Below are positions 10,414 through 20,537 of a stretch of 64,000 nt of DNA, piece by piece (within the stretch, counting starts at the first letter, position 1; each line of letters opens with the position of its first letter). Source of the DNA: Diplosphaera chodatii (Eukaryota; Chlorophyta; Trebouxiophyceae; Prasiolales; Stichococcaceae); assembly GCA_032358165.1 (NCBI GenBank), contig JAALGY010000036.1:1240001-1304000 (forward strand), in the 5' to 3' direction. The position numbers and the translations under genes were made by a program. The notes below the pieces were generated by a model, which did no database searches, was not told the DNA's origin, and worked only from the letters and a program-made list of their open reading frames with translations.

Positions 10414-13400
10414 ATGGGAGGTGGCAGGGATAAGCGCAAGAAAGCAAAGCCGAAGACGCCTGGCGCGGGTGCAGTAAAGACGGCCCGCAAGACGCAGAAG
10501 AATGAGGCCAAGGCAGAGCAGCGGGTGCTGAAGAAAGCACAGGTACTCACAGTCTGTGCAGCAGTTGTACGTATACTCTGAACATCAGCGCCATTGTATA
10601 GCGGCTGCACGAGCATTGGCGCTCTGCTTTGCTCATGATCACCAATATGCGACGCCGGCATGTGGATGTGCAACTAACTTGCAGGGTGGAGACGATGACA
10701 TTGACGCGCTGCTGGCGGCGATCAAGGTGCAGGACGTTGACAAGGTTGTCGTACAGGACGACTGCGCGCCGCCATCGGCTCGCAGCTGTGCCTGCCTGGT
10801 CTCCCACACGACCAAGGTGCAGATCCTGCTGGGTTGAGATGGCCACATGGCCTGGGCTGTGCATGTTATCTGAGTATCTCGCGGTGATGGACTGGAAAAT
10901 CACTCTGCCCCATCAGCACATACATGGTGAAGTGCAGCTTTTCCCACCCTGCAGAAGGACCAGCTGATCATGTATGGTGGAGAGTGGTTTGACGGCGCGA
11001 CCGACAAGATGTACGTGTATGGCGACCTGCACATTTATGACACTGGCAAAGGACGCTGGAAGAAGGTTGAAGCGCCCAAAGGGTGCGCACCCCCTGCGCT
11101 CTTGACGCAACGGTTTCATGCAGTGTTCTCGCATCGCCCGATGGTTCTATCATATCACATCGAATAGCGTAGCCTACAGTGCCTCTGTTGTTCTGAATGG
11201 CAGGCCACTGCCCCGAAGCTCAGCGCAGGCCGTGGTGCACCGCAACTTCTTGTATGTGTTTGGTGGCGAGGTGTGCCCCAAGAGCAACCACGACATGCCT
11301 GTGCAGCCTCTCAATGGTGACATAGCTGCACGTTTGTTCATCAAACACATGCGCCTGCACTCACACTGGAGTATGCTCTCCTACCAGGTGTGCTCAGTCA
11401 GCGGCAGGAACTTCAAGCACCACCGGGATCTGTGGCGCCTTGATCTGGACAGGTGCCGTACGACAGTCAGTGCGCAGCATAGCGTACAAGGTCTCCAGTG
11501 ATACATTTCATCCCAACCAGGTTTTAGTCTTCGTGCAGCTACGAGTGGGAGCAGCTGCCCGGGAAGGGCGGCCCCTCTGCCCGCTCAGGCCACCGCATGG
11601 CGCTGTGGAAGAACCAGCTGCTGCTGTTTGGCGGCTTCTATCAGACGGCGACAGAGGAGTGCAGGTATGTTCAGGTCCCTCTCCTCTCATTGCAACCAGT
11701 TCTCTGGCGCGGCGCTCTGAATGAACCAGCTGCATGACCCTCCAGACGCTGCGTCCGGCGTGCCCATGAACTTATTGGTGGTGCAATGCTGCTCTCGTGT
11801 CCCCGCAGGTACTTCAACGACCTGTGGGCGTTCGATCTGGAGGAGCTGAGCTGGCAGCCGCTCAGCAAGCCGGGCACCGTGGGGCCGCGGCCCCGCGGCG
11901 GGTGCCAACTGGTCATCCACCAGGTGCTCCCTCTGACAGGTGGCCATCCCTGATGTCGTTACCAAGATTGAACGCTGGCGCAAGTCCTGCTCAATTTTTC
12001 GGCGGCCTCAGATCTCGACTGTCACTGAATATCTTGCCTACTATGGGCGTGGCACAACTTCCGAAGTCCAAAGCGTCTGCACTGGTGCACTGGGACAGCG
12101 CACACTATTCACCCCCGCAGGAAGCCGCCAAGCTGTACCTGTTCGGCGGGCATTGTGTGGAGATCATAGATAAAGCGGAAAAGGAGACGGTGTTTAATGA
12201 CCTGTGGCAGCTGGACCTGAAGACAAATCAGGTGCGCCAGAGGGACGGATGGCACCTAGAACACGCCAGGCACTATCTGATCTGACGGAAGGCGGATGGC
12301 CTCATGTATCCTCTGGTCACCTCGCCCTGCCACGCCAGCTTGCCGGAGTGGCGACTGCACACAGAACCTTTGTACGAGGGTGTGTGCGCAGCATCAACAC
12401 GGATGCCAGTCCGCTTTGGGCTGCACAGGACTGCAAGCAGGGGCGTCATGGCAGGCTTTGTTGCACCTATGTCTTAGTCTGCATCACGTGGTGCAACTTC
12501 TGATCGACCCTGGAGTGCCTTGACTACAGTGGGAGCGGCTGAAGATGGCGGGCATGGCGCCGGGACCCCGCGCAAGCTTCAACATGGTAGTCCACCGGCA
12601 GCGGGCCATCCTGTTTGGCGGCATCACAGATCAGCCTGGGAAGGTGAGGCCCACAGGGAGTTTCGCACAGTGCTGCAGTGCAGTGGCGCACTGCTCTGTG
12701 AACCGAGTTGCTCTGGCTCAATGCTGCCGGTGGCGCCCCCACGTGCTACCGCAAGGGCGCTGCTGAGCGTGTTCATGCGATCACTTGCTGCCTGCGCAGG
12801 GGGACCGGCTGTTCTCACAGGCGCACGACGAGCTGTACCAGTTCAGCTTCGAGCGGCAGCGCTGGGGGCCGCTGGCGCTGCGGCCGCCCAAGGCGAGCAG
12901 GAAGCAGGAGGCGGCCACGGCAGACAGCGCGGCGGCGGCTCCAGCGGGAGCAGCAGACGCCGCGCACTCAGGCGCGGCGGTGGGCGGCGCTGCTGGCGAC
13001 GCCGCGGCCGCGGCGGCACTGGAGCAGCGACAGGCGGCCAGCACCGATGCAGCACAGCCCTCAGGTCTGCTATGCTGTTTTGCGTACTGCCGAGCTCACT
13101 GGTGCGCACGCCGCTTCCTGCTGGGGCAGCTTGTGGTGCGGCTTGCCTGTGCAAACGCAAGGCCCATGCTCGTATGGGTACACAACAGCATGCCTGCTCC
13201 CTCATAGGTGAGGGTACTAGCGCGGCCGCTGCGCAGGCTCGTGCAGTCCTGCGGCCAGACATGGACGCCTTCCTGCAGCGGGGGCACGTCAGCGCCGACT
13301 CAGAGGTGAGAACGGCCTGCTGGTCTGCACATTCAAGTGAGCTTTCGAGCTGCTAAGATGCGTGTACACTCTGGGATCATATATCTGCTGCAGCATCCAT

Positions 13401-14353
13401 GCAGCGCTCAGTTGTCCGCCTGCTCCCCTTGGAACAAGCTGCAAGCACATGGCAGCGCGCGTGGCTTTTCAGGATGTCCGCAAGATGCGCGACCGCCTCT
13501 GTTGTGGCTGCGCAGATGCGCAAAGCAGTGGTGCAAATACAAGCGCGCTTCAGGGGTTACATCGTGCGGAAGGTGCCGTGTCCCTGTGCATGCTGCATGA
13601 CAATCGCTCTGCACTCGTCATCTTCAACAGCCAGGGTACCTCTGTTCACATGGCAGTCACCATGCTGCTGCCGTTGCAGGCGTATAAGACATACCAGCTG
13701 GGTGGCAAGTTGAACGAGCTGCTGTACAGCCCTGCACTCTACGGTGTGGACCTGTCTGGCAAGGTGTGTAATCCCCCAGACGCTGTGCGTACGCTTATTC
13801 GACGGTTGATGGGCAGCGCAAATGTGCTGGGTGGCATGAGGCGAGGTCGGAGTCCATGATGACCCTCAGATACCAGACTGCCCGAGCCCCTAGCATGCAG
13901 TCAAAGTGCCATCAGATGCAGTGGCGACGTGATAAGCACATGGCATATGTGCTTTGCCAGATGATGAATCGATTCACTGCACCTGCTACAGGACATGCCC
14001 AAGCCGCGGGCGCGCTCCAACGCTATGCTGGCAGTGGCTGGGGACACCCTGTGGCTGTTTGGCGGCATAGTGGAGGTGCTGCAATCGAGACCAGACCATG
14101 ACAAAGCATGACGAAATTCAAACCAAGCGTCATAAGGCATTGCAATGCACGCTGCTTGCTCACATCCGCCTTGTCGCTGCTGCAGGTCGCGCTGAACGAT
14201 GTCACGCTGGACGACCTTTGGTGCCTGGACCTCAAAAAGCTTGACGGCTGGCGGTGCGTAAAGGAGAACACCGCTGGAGAGGACGTGTTCAAGGAGGATG
14301 ACTGGGAGTCGGCATCAGATGAAGGAATTGCCGCTGGAGACGACAGCGACTGA
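10414..14353 (+). CDS. KLHDC4: KLHDC4-like kelch-repeat protein with IQ-like insert
   Basis: Kelch beta-propeller protein, function poorly known even in animals. Fifteen exons: 10414-10542, 10685-10816, 10955-11082, 11204-11270, 11388-11452, 11539-11664, 11809-11923, 12121-12231, 12530-12643, 12800-13064, 13208-13305, 13516-13572, 13680-13763, 13992-14075, 14186-14353; every phase closes, 580 aa. The basic N-terminus (MGGGRDKRKKAKPK), the following DDDIDALLAAI and the kelch blades (LIMYGGEWFDG, FLYVFGGE, SGHRMALWKNQLLLFGGF, RAILFGGITD, RSNAMLAVAGDTLWLFGG) are those of KLHDC4. The end is acidic (EDDWESASDEGIAAGDDSD), as in the family. Between blades five and six lie an Ala-rich linker and an IQ-like motif (AVVQIQARFRGYIVRK), absent from the animal protein as I recall it. 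The junctions at 11270/11388 are the least certain. Confidence 0.9.
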
Positions 14354-14790
14354 TGATGCATCCAGCGTGCTGGACTGTGGGGCACAGCTGCAGGAGTCAC
14401 AGTGTGGGACCAACTGTGGCACGTTTTTGACGTCAATGAGCACAGTGAACCGTTGGTATCACTCATGAGCACGTCAGCGATGAGTGCATGGTGCATGCTG
14501 TGCCCCTTTGTAAGAAGCACAGCGAAGAAGGACAGCAGAGACAGCGTTCTATCAGCTGCGACGGACCACACGTCACGTATATGTTTCAGGCATCAGGTGG
14601 CATGGGTGGTGTTGAAAAACACCGGGTTGGGGCGCCCCCCGCTCGATGCGCAATGCAGGGTGCATTGCACACGCAATGTGATGGTACAGATGAATATGCT
14701 GATGGAAAACACGAATGCACACACGCTGCCAGTATACAATGCAAATGAACAACGTTAGCTACACTAGGCAAGCACTCACCGGTTTCCCCA
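14354..14790. other. Convergent 3' flank KLHDC4 / CDC20
   Basis: This 437-base spacer lies between the stops of two convergent genes. TGTAA, the usual green-algal polyadenylation motif, occurs at 14508-14512 on the plus strand, about 155 bases after the KLHDC4 stop. No gene is seen. Confidence 0.4.
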
Positions 14791-17700
14791 TTACCTGATG
14801 TTGACCCGGCGCAGCATGCCCTCGCTGTGCTCAGAGGCCTTCTTCTGCAGGCAGCAATAGGGTGACTTGCAGTCGCAAAGCTCGACAGAATGCTTCCAGG
14901 CTGGCAAGCTGCATGCCAGCCCCTCTCATACGAAAAACCCGAGAAAGCAGTGTGGGCAGTCCAAATATACTGCAGCAGGCATCCGTCCCATGCAAGCCTG
15001 CAATCACGCACCTTGGCCTTCTCAGGCGGGTCGCCGAAGCAGCGCCAGAAGTGCAGCGTCTCGTCCGCCGCCGCGCTGCAGACGGTGGAGCCGTCTGGCG
15101 ACTGCGCCAGGTGCAGCACGCGCGCCGTGTGCCCCGTGAACTCTCCAATCTGCGTGAAACAACGGCGGGTTCTAATGTTGACGCAGCTTGCTCTCAGTCT
15201 GCACGATGCACACCGCCTTGCAGGCAGCTGCGGCTGCCGGAGCAGTGCTCATTGCAGGTACATGGGTGCAGCAGCTCAGGGAGGCAACGCACCTTGGTCA
15301 TGGAGGGGTAGCGCCACAGGCACAGCTGGTTCTGGCTGAAGCCGTGGCTCGACAGCAGCTCCCGCTCGTACCGGTTCCACTGCAGCGCGCACACCTGCAG
15401 CAGGGTACGTATGGATCGTTGAGTTACTGAGTGGCTGGGCGTCCAATCTAGGATACCCGCTCCCCTTTCAGCAAGATGACACTTCACTTGCAGCACTGCA
15501 GCAATCAAGCAGGTGGCAGACTCACCTGGGACTTGGTGTCGACCGAGTTGAGCATGGCGCCTGTGAGCGTGTTCCAGGTCTTGATGCAGCGGTCGGCGCT
15601 GCCGCCGCCGCTGGCCAGCAGGTTGGACTGGAAGGGGCACCACGCCAGCGCCTGCAGAGTGCCAGGGTACCTCAGTGAGCATCTGCTGGTGTGCAAGCTC
15701 AGCTCGCATGTCCACCGTGGAATGCATTCCGTCATGTGCACCTGACAAGCGCTGCAGCGATGCACAGCAGTGGGCTGAAGTCAACGCCTGTTCTGAGACT
15801 GCAGAAGTTGCTGACATGCAGGAAGTTTGTGCGCACCTTCACGGCCGCGCGGTGGTCGGTCAGGCTGTGCAGCGGCGTCTGCGCGCCCGCCTGCCAGATG
15901 GCCAGCAGGTTGTCGTTGCCGCCCGAGGCCAGCTGCGTGCCCGAGGGCGACCACTTGAGGCCGCACACCTCCTGCGTGTGCGCCGTCAGCCGCCCCTGCA
16001 CATGCTCCTTGATCCTGCGCAGCGGTCCCGGGAGTGTAAATGATAACAACTCATCGCTGGCTTGAGCAGCGTGCAGGCGGGGTATCAACCAGGGAAACGG
16101 CGTCGACGAGCTGGGGAGCGTCAAGCTGCAGGCCGCCGCCGGCGTGCCGACTTCCGGCTGAGGGCAGGAGGGAACGTGCGTCCCGCACCTGACGTCGTGG
16201 TTCAGGATGGTGGTGTCGCGGCCGCCGGACGACAGCGTGGAGCGGTTCCAGGCGAGCGCCGAGACGCGCGCCGAGTGCCCCCGCAGCTGCCGCACCTGCT
16301 TCACCCGGTCCGCGTCCCAGATCTGGACCTGCGCCGCAGTGGACTCGGGGGTGTTTGACAATTGCAAGAAGGTGGTGACTGGGTGCGATCACGTCTTCAA
16401 CCTGGTAGAACCAGCACAGTCGACTTTTGAATGATGTCAGGCAACCGTGTCGCTGGCTGGCATGAGGCTCAGGCTGACGAGGCAGGTGGACTTCAGTGTT
16501 GCGCCAGATTTCAGGGGATTCAAATGGGTTTGACGACATCGTGTTTGACACGGGGCGCACCTGGGAGCTGTAGGTGCCGACGGAGATGTGCTTGCCGTCG
16601 GCGGCCCAGGCGAGGGAGGTGATGTAGTCGTCCTCGCTGGCGGTGGACATCAGCTGCGTGATGGTGCCGCTGGACGCGGACCACATGTACACCGACGCCC
16701 CCAGCGCCACCGCCACCTGCGCGCATCAGCCAGCACATCACTCATGACCCAAGCATATCATATGGACTGCATTATAGGGTGAACTGTGGGCTGCGGCAGG
16801 CGTGTCGCGCCGAGGACGGCGGTCGGACTGTGGGATGCATGGCTGCGCACCACGTTCTGGGACGACCAGTCGAGCAGGTTGAGGTAGTAGTCGTCGGTGA
16901 GGTCGGGGGCGTCCAGCACCTTCTCGGGGGCCTGCAGCAAAACCCAGTTTGGATTGAGAGGGTTGCTTGTGATTCATGTTGTTGCGCAGCAGTTTTGACA
17001 GCATGCATCAGGTGCAGCGCACAGTGTCGAGCCTGTGCAGCACCCTTGACATGCATTGACGAGCCAGCCTGCCCGGCCCAGCCTAGCAGGTGCAGAGCAA
17101 CGCCAGTCAGTAGAGATGCAGAAGCTGTGAAACGACAAACATTCACACCTGCGGCAGATTGCGGGCGATGCGTCGCGAGGGCTTCGGCGCTGCGTTGCGT
17201 GAGTCCAGCGCCGCCCAGGCGTTCTCGTAGCCCGCAGGCTGCTCGGGGGCCTGTGTGCAGGTGTAGTACATCGTTAGCAATGGCCGCGTTCCAGATCGAC
17301 ATACCCAATTGTTGTAGGGCCATCATACGGCAGATATGACGGTCATATGTGTTAGGATGATCGTGGAGATTCACATCCAAAGGGCTGCTGCAAAGGAACC
17401 CTTATGCAATGTATGAGGCACAGCCAGTATGCAGCGCAGCCGTACAGGCACACCTTCTGCTTGTAGTTCAGGATGCGTGCCGGGCCGGTGGCCCGGATGA
17501 AGGCACTGTCGAGAGCCTTCTTGTACTCCGCCTGCAGATGATGGCGCAACACGAAGCTCAGTCTCATTGGCTTGTGATCAGGATCGGCTGTTAGGGCGAT
17601 GGCGACTCGAAGCAATGACGACCTCTGAAATTGAGCGGGCATGCATGATAGATCTACTTGGAGGACGCCGATCGAAAGTCAGCACCAAGCAAGGCCAGCA

Positions 17701-18315
17701 AACATGCGCGGGTATCATGAGTGGCTGACCTTTGTGGGAGACAGCATGTTGTCTGACTCAGGGCCGGCGGCGTTCTCCTTGGCGCCCAGGGCGTAGGACG
17801 CATAGTTCAGGTCCATGCCGCTTCTTGCCGGAATGAAGCGGTCCATGCCCTGCACATAAGAAACCCATCGAATCAGCCGGCGGCGAAGTCAGGATCAGCC
17901 AGCTGCTGACAAGTCTTGCGTGGTGTCGCCTGCAGGCTTGACACAGCATCTGCGCATGACTGACGCACGCAAAGCTTACCGCATGCTTGGCGGGCGGCTC
18001 CTGGCACGCGAACTTGCCGCGCAGCGGCGTCTGGGTGCTGGTCGGCCGTAGGGCCGTTCTGGATGGGGTCTGCATCTCGCCGGTCACAGTGGTCCGGGCG
18101 ACGGTGTGGTTCTCTACAACAGGTTTGAAGGCTCCAAGCGCTTCGGCAGCGGCTGCGGCTGGGGAGCTGCGCGCTGCGGTGCGGGGAGCGGCGTCAAAGC
18201 TGTTGTGACAGCTGGGAGAGCCGTTGGGGCATTTTGAACTGCTAGAAATGGGACTCTCAGGTCGACACAGTCGAAGCCTTGGATGGTTAGATCGTGCCCC
18301 CAATCTGCACGTCAT
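14791..18315 (-). CDS. CDC20: CDC20, activator of the anaphase-promoting complex
   Basis: WD40 co-activator that brings substrates to the APC/C for ubiquitination at mitosis. Exons: 18315-17980, 17849-17730, 17531-17454, 17250-17149, 16931-16851, 16716-16561, 16328-16189, 16014-15837, 15651-15526, 15394-15293, 15149-15012, 14844-14791; all phases close, 536 aa. Diagnostic features are the C-box DRFIPAR, a KEN sequence (GAKENA) just after it, seven WD blades ([43 protein letters not shown]) and the C-terminal Ile-Arg tail (RRVNIR, stop) that docks on the APC/C. This points to CDC20 rather than CDH1. The start is the first ATG of the open frame; an internal ATG in [11 protein letters not shown], 59 residues on, is possible. 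Head-to-head with the TLDc gene. Confidence 0.95.
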
Positions 18316-18522
18316 TCGGTCGAAACTGTGTTGCAGTGCTGCAGGCAGCCTTTCAATTCTATTACTGCTGCTTGTTGGGGCTTGCACAATATCGACATCG
18401 GTGCGACGCTCGGTTCACCATCGAAAGCTTGCGCACTCATAGATTATGACAGCCTCTTGCGCCACACTTCTTTCTATGTAGAAGTTATATATAAATCAGG
18501 TATAGTGAAACGCCATTTCCAA
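18316..18522. promoter_or_regulatory. Compact bidirectional promoter CDC20 / TLDc gene
   Basis: Only 207 bases separate the CDC20 start (minus) from the first usable ATG of the TLDc gene (plus). A TATATATAAAT stretch lies at 18486-18496. Its core reads the same on both strands. Confidence 0.6.
18486..18496 (+). promoter_or_regulatory. TATA-box-like element
   Basis: TATATATAAAT in otherwise GC-rich sequence. It lies 26 bases before the ATG at 18523, so transcription starting about 30 bases downstream would leave almost no 5' leader or would favour the next in-frame ATG at 18571. Confidence 0.45.
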
Positions 18523-20339
18523 ATGGTTCACACCGCACCCGCACCGCAACATGCTTTCTTGCATGGCCAGATGCTGCGGCATGTACGTCCATTCACGGCA
18601 GCGCAGCCACAGCGCAAGCGCTGCGGCCGCTTCCAGCCTCGAGCTACGGACGAGGAGCAGCCGGACCTGGTCACCCGGTGGTACGGCAAGATATTCGGGC
18701 AGAAGGCGCTGGACGATCGCAACCCGTTCGGCATGAAGCGGCTGGTGACATGCGTGCAAGGCACACGACTACGATGCAGAAAGTATCCTGTAGTGGCTGA
18801 CGTGATCAACACGATTGCTCCTTATCGGGTGAGCACGTCAGAGCACCTCCGGCACCGCGCATTGGTGTTGCAATGAAGCATCAGCCGTTCAAATCCACAG
18901 GATGCAGAGGAGGCACCTGAGATGTTTCCAGCGACCACCGACCGCTTCGCAGACCCGGTGGACGGCGACGGCGCCGATGCGGCGCTGGTGCGCCCGCTGA
19001 TGGCCGGCACGCGGCTGGAGAGGGCGCCCCTGAGGTGGGCACGGAGACGCTGCACGGCCCATCTTGCAGCTTCTCACTTGTTGCGGCCCCATGCCGGTGC
19101 ACCTGGAAACGGCGAGTACAGGACGCCGCCGCCCTGCACAGGCAGAGCTTGCTACCGGTCCGAATTGCAACACATGCATACACAGCAGGTAGCATTGAGG
19201 AGCTGGACTTGCCGAAACATGATGGGGGTTGGTGGAACCTGCAGGGTTGCATACTCGGCCAACAAACATGGCTGGACGGCTGACGCCTTCCACAGTCGTG
19301 TCAACACTCTGGGTGCAGGGGTGAGGAAGGTTTCACCGATGCTTGACATCCCACAACTTTTGAAGAGGGAGCCCCTGTTGAAGCAGATCGTTGAGCATCC
19401 TGCTGGCTTCGCTACTCATTTGGTCGGCACTCAGTTGGTCGGCACTGTGCCTTGCAGGTTGTAGTGGCAACCACGGAGGGCGGCGCTGTTTGCGGCGGGT
19501 ACAACCCCGCCGGCTGGATCGGGCTTGGGGACGATCGGGACTCTATTGCTGCTTTCCTGTTCACCTGGCCGGATGGCGACACCAGCAAAGACCCCATCAA
19601 ACTCGAAAAGGTGAGTGCCGTCTTGATGCCCCTGCACCGTGGTTGACAGCACAAGGCATGTGGCTCTGAATGGTGGTTGCACACGCAGCCGCCCATGCCA
19701 GCATCGACAGCATGGATGCCTGTGGCCACCAAGGTATTGGACCCAGTAGGAACACCATTCGGTGTTCTGATTCGCAGGTGGGCGGCGCCAGCATGGCGGT
19801 GCTGGACAAGCGGGACATGGGGCCACAGTTTGGGCCTGACGGCCTGAAGATCCCGCTCCAGGGGTCCGGCGGCAAAGAGCGCACCGCACAGGTGCTCAGA
19901 CGCTCGCTCGACACCGGCCATTTGCAGGCGCAAACTCAGCATGGCCTGCTGTTTGCGCGTACACGCAGTGGCTTTGTAGGGCATGCCTGCAGCTTGCCAA
20001 AACATGTTTGATCCCGTCTATATGCTACTGCAGTCACGGTTAGGCAGCTACTATGCCAAGCTGCCGGGCGGCGGACGGTCACTGTTTGCAGATTCCGACA
20101 GCTGGAAGGCTGCCACGCTCACGGACTTGAAGGTGCGCTGCATCACAAAGCAAGCAAGAGTGAATGCGCAGCGGCAGCCAAACACCCTGCTATCTGTGTG
20201 TACACCATGCTACTGCCATCGAGCCACATGCAGAACCCGTGCTGCCGTCATATTGTATTGAAACTTGCTGTAGGTGCTCGTCGCTGATGGGGACCCGGAA
20301 GACTGGGAGCTAGATGGCATTGTGTGGAAAACAAAGTGA
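18523..20339 (+). CDS. TLDc-domain protein
   Basis: TLDc proteins bind and regulate V-ATPase or act in oxidative-stress resistance in other eukaryotes; the role here is inferred from the domain only. Exons: 18523-18744, 18901-19034, 19245-19320, 19458-19610, 19778-19891, 20034-20132, 20274-20339; phases close, 287 aa. The N-terminus is basic and Gln-rich; RWYGKIFGQKALDDRNPFGM follows at about residues 51-70. The TLDc core spans about residues 115-280: VAYSANKHGWTADAFHSRV, CGGYNPAGWIGLGDDRDSIA, AFLFTWPDGD, DMGPQFGPDGLKIPL, SRLGSYYAKLPGGGRSLF and the closing LDGIVWKTK. Choosing the acceptor at 19245 joins LRVAYSANKHGW in the family frame. The first ATG may be too close to the TATA element, so 18571 is an alternative start. 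Confidence 0.88.
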
Positions 20340-20537
20340 TATTGCACACGCAAGCCTCGAGTGATTGTTTGCATGGCGAACAGCTCCGTCACGCAACATT
20401 TTTGCTGATTTTTCAATCGTTCTCCTGTGCAAAAAGCTGTGTCTGTTGTCTATCTGACGATGCCCTGATGCCGCGCATCTCTCAGTCTGCTCAAGTCAGT
20501 AGTGAGAACTCAGAGCACGACCCGTTCTCGGCACCAC

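Noticed and set aside
18316..18387. Longer CDC20 N-terminus from 18387
   Set aside because: That frame opens with GTG, not ATG; the first ATG is at 18315.
18880..18900. GTTCAAATCC resembling a tRNA B box
   Set aside because: No A box or cloverleaf can be folded around it, and it overlaps a TLDc intron acceptor.
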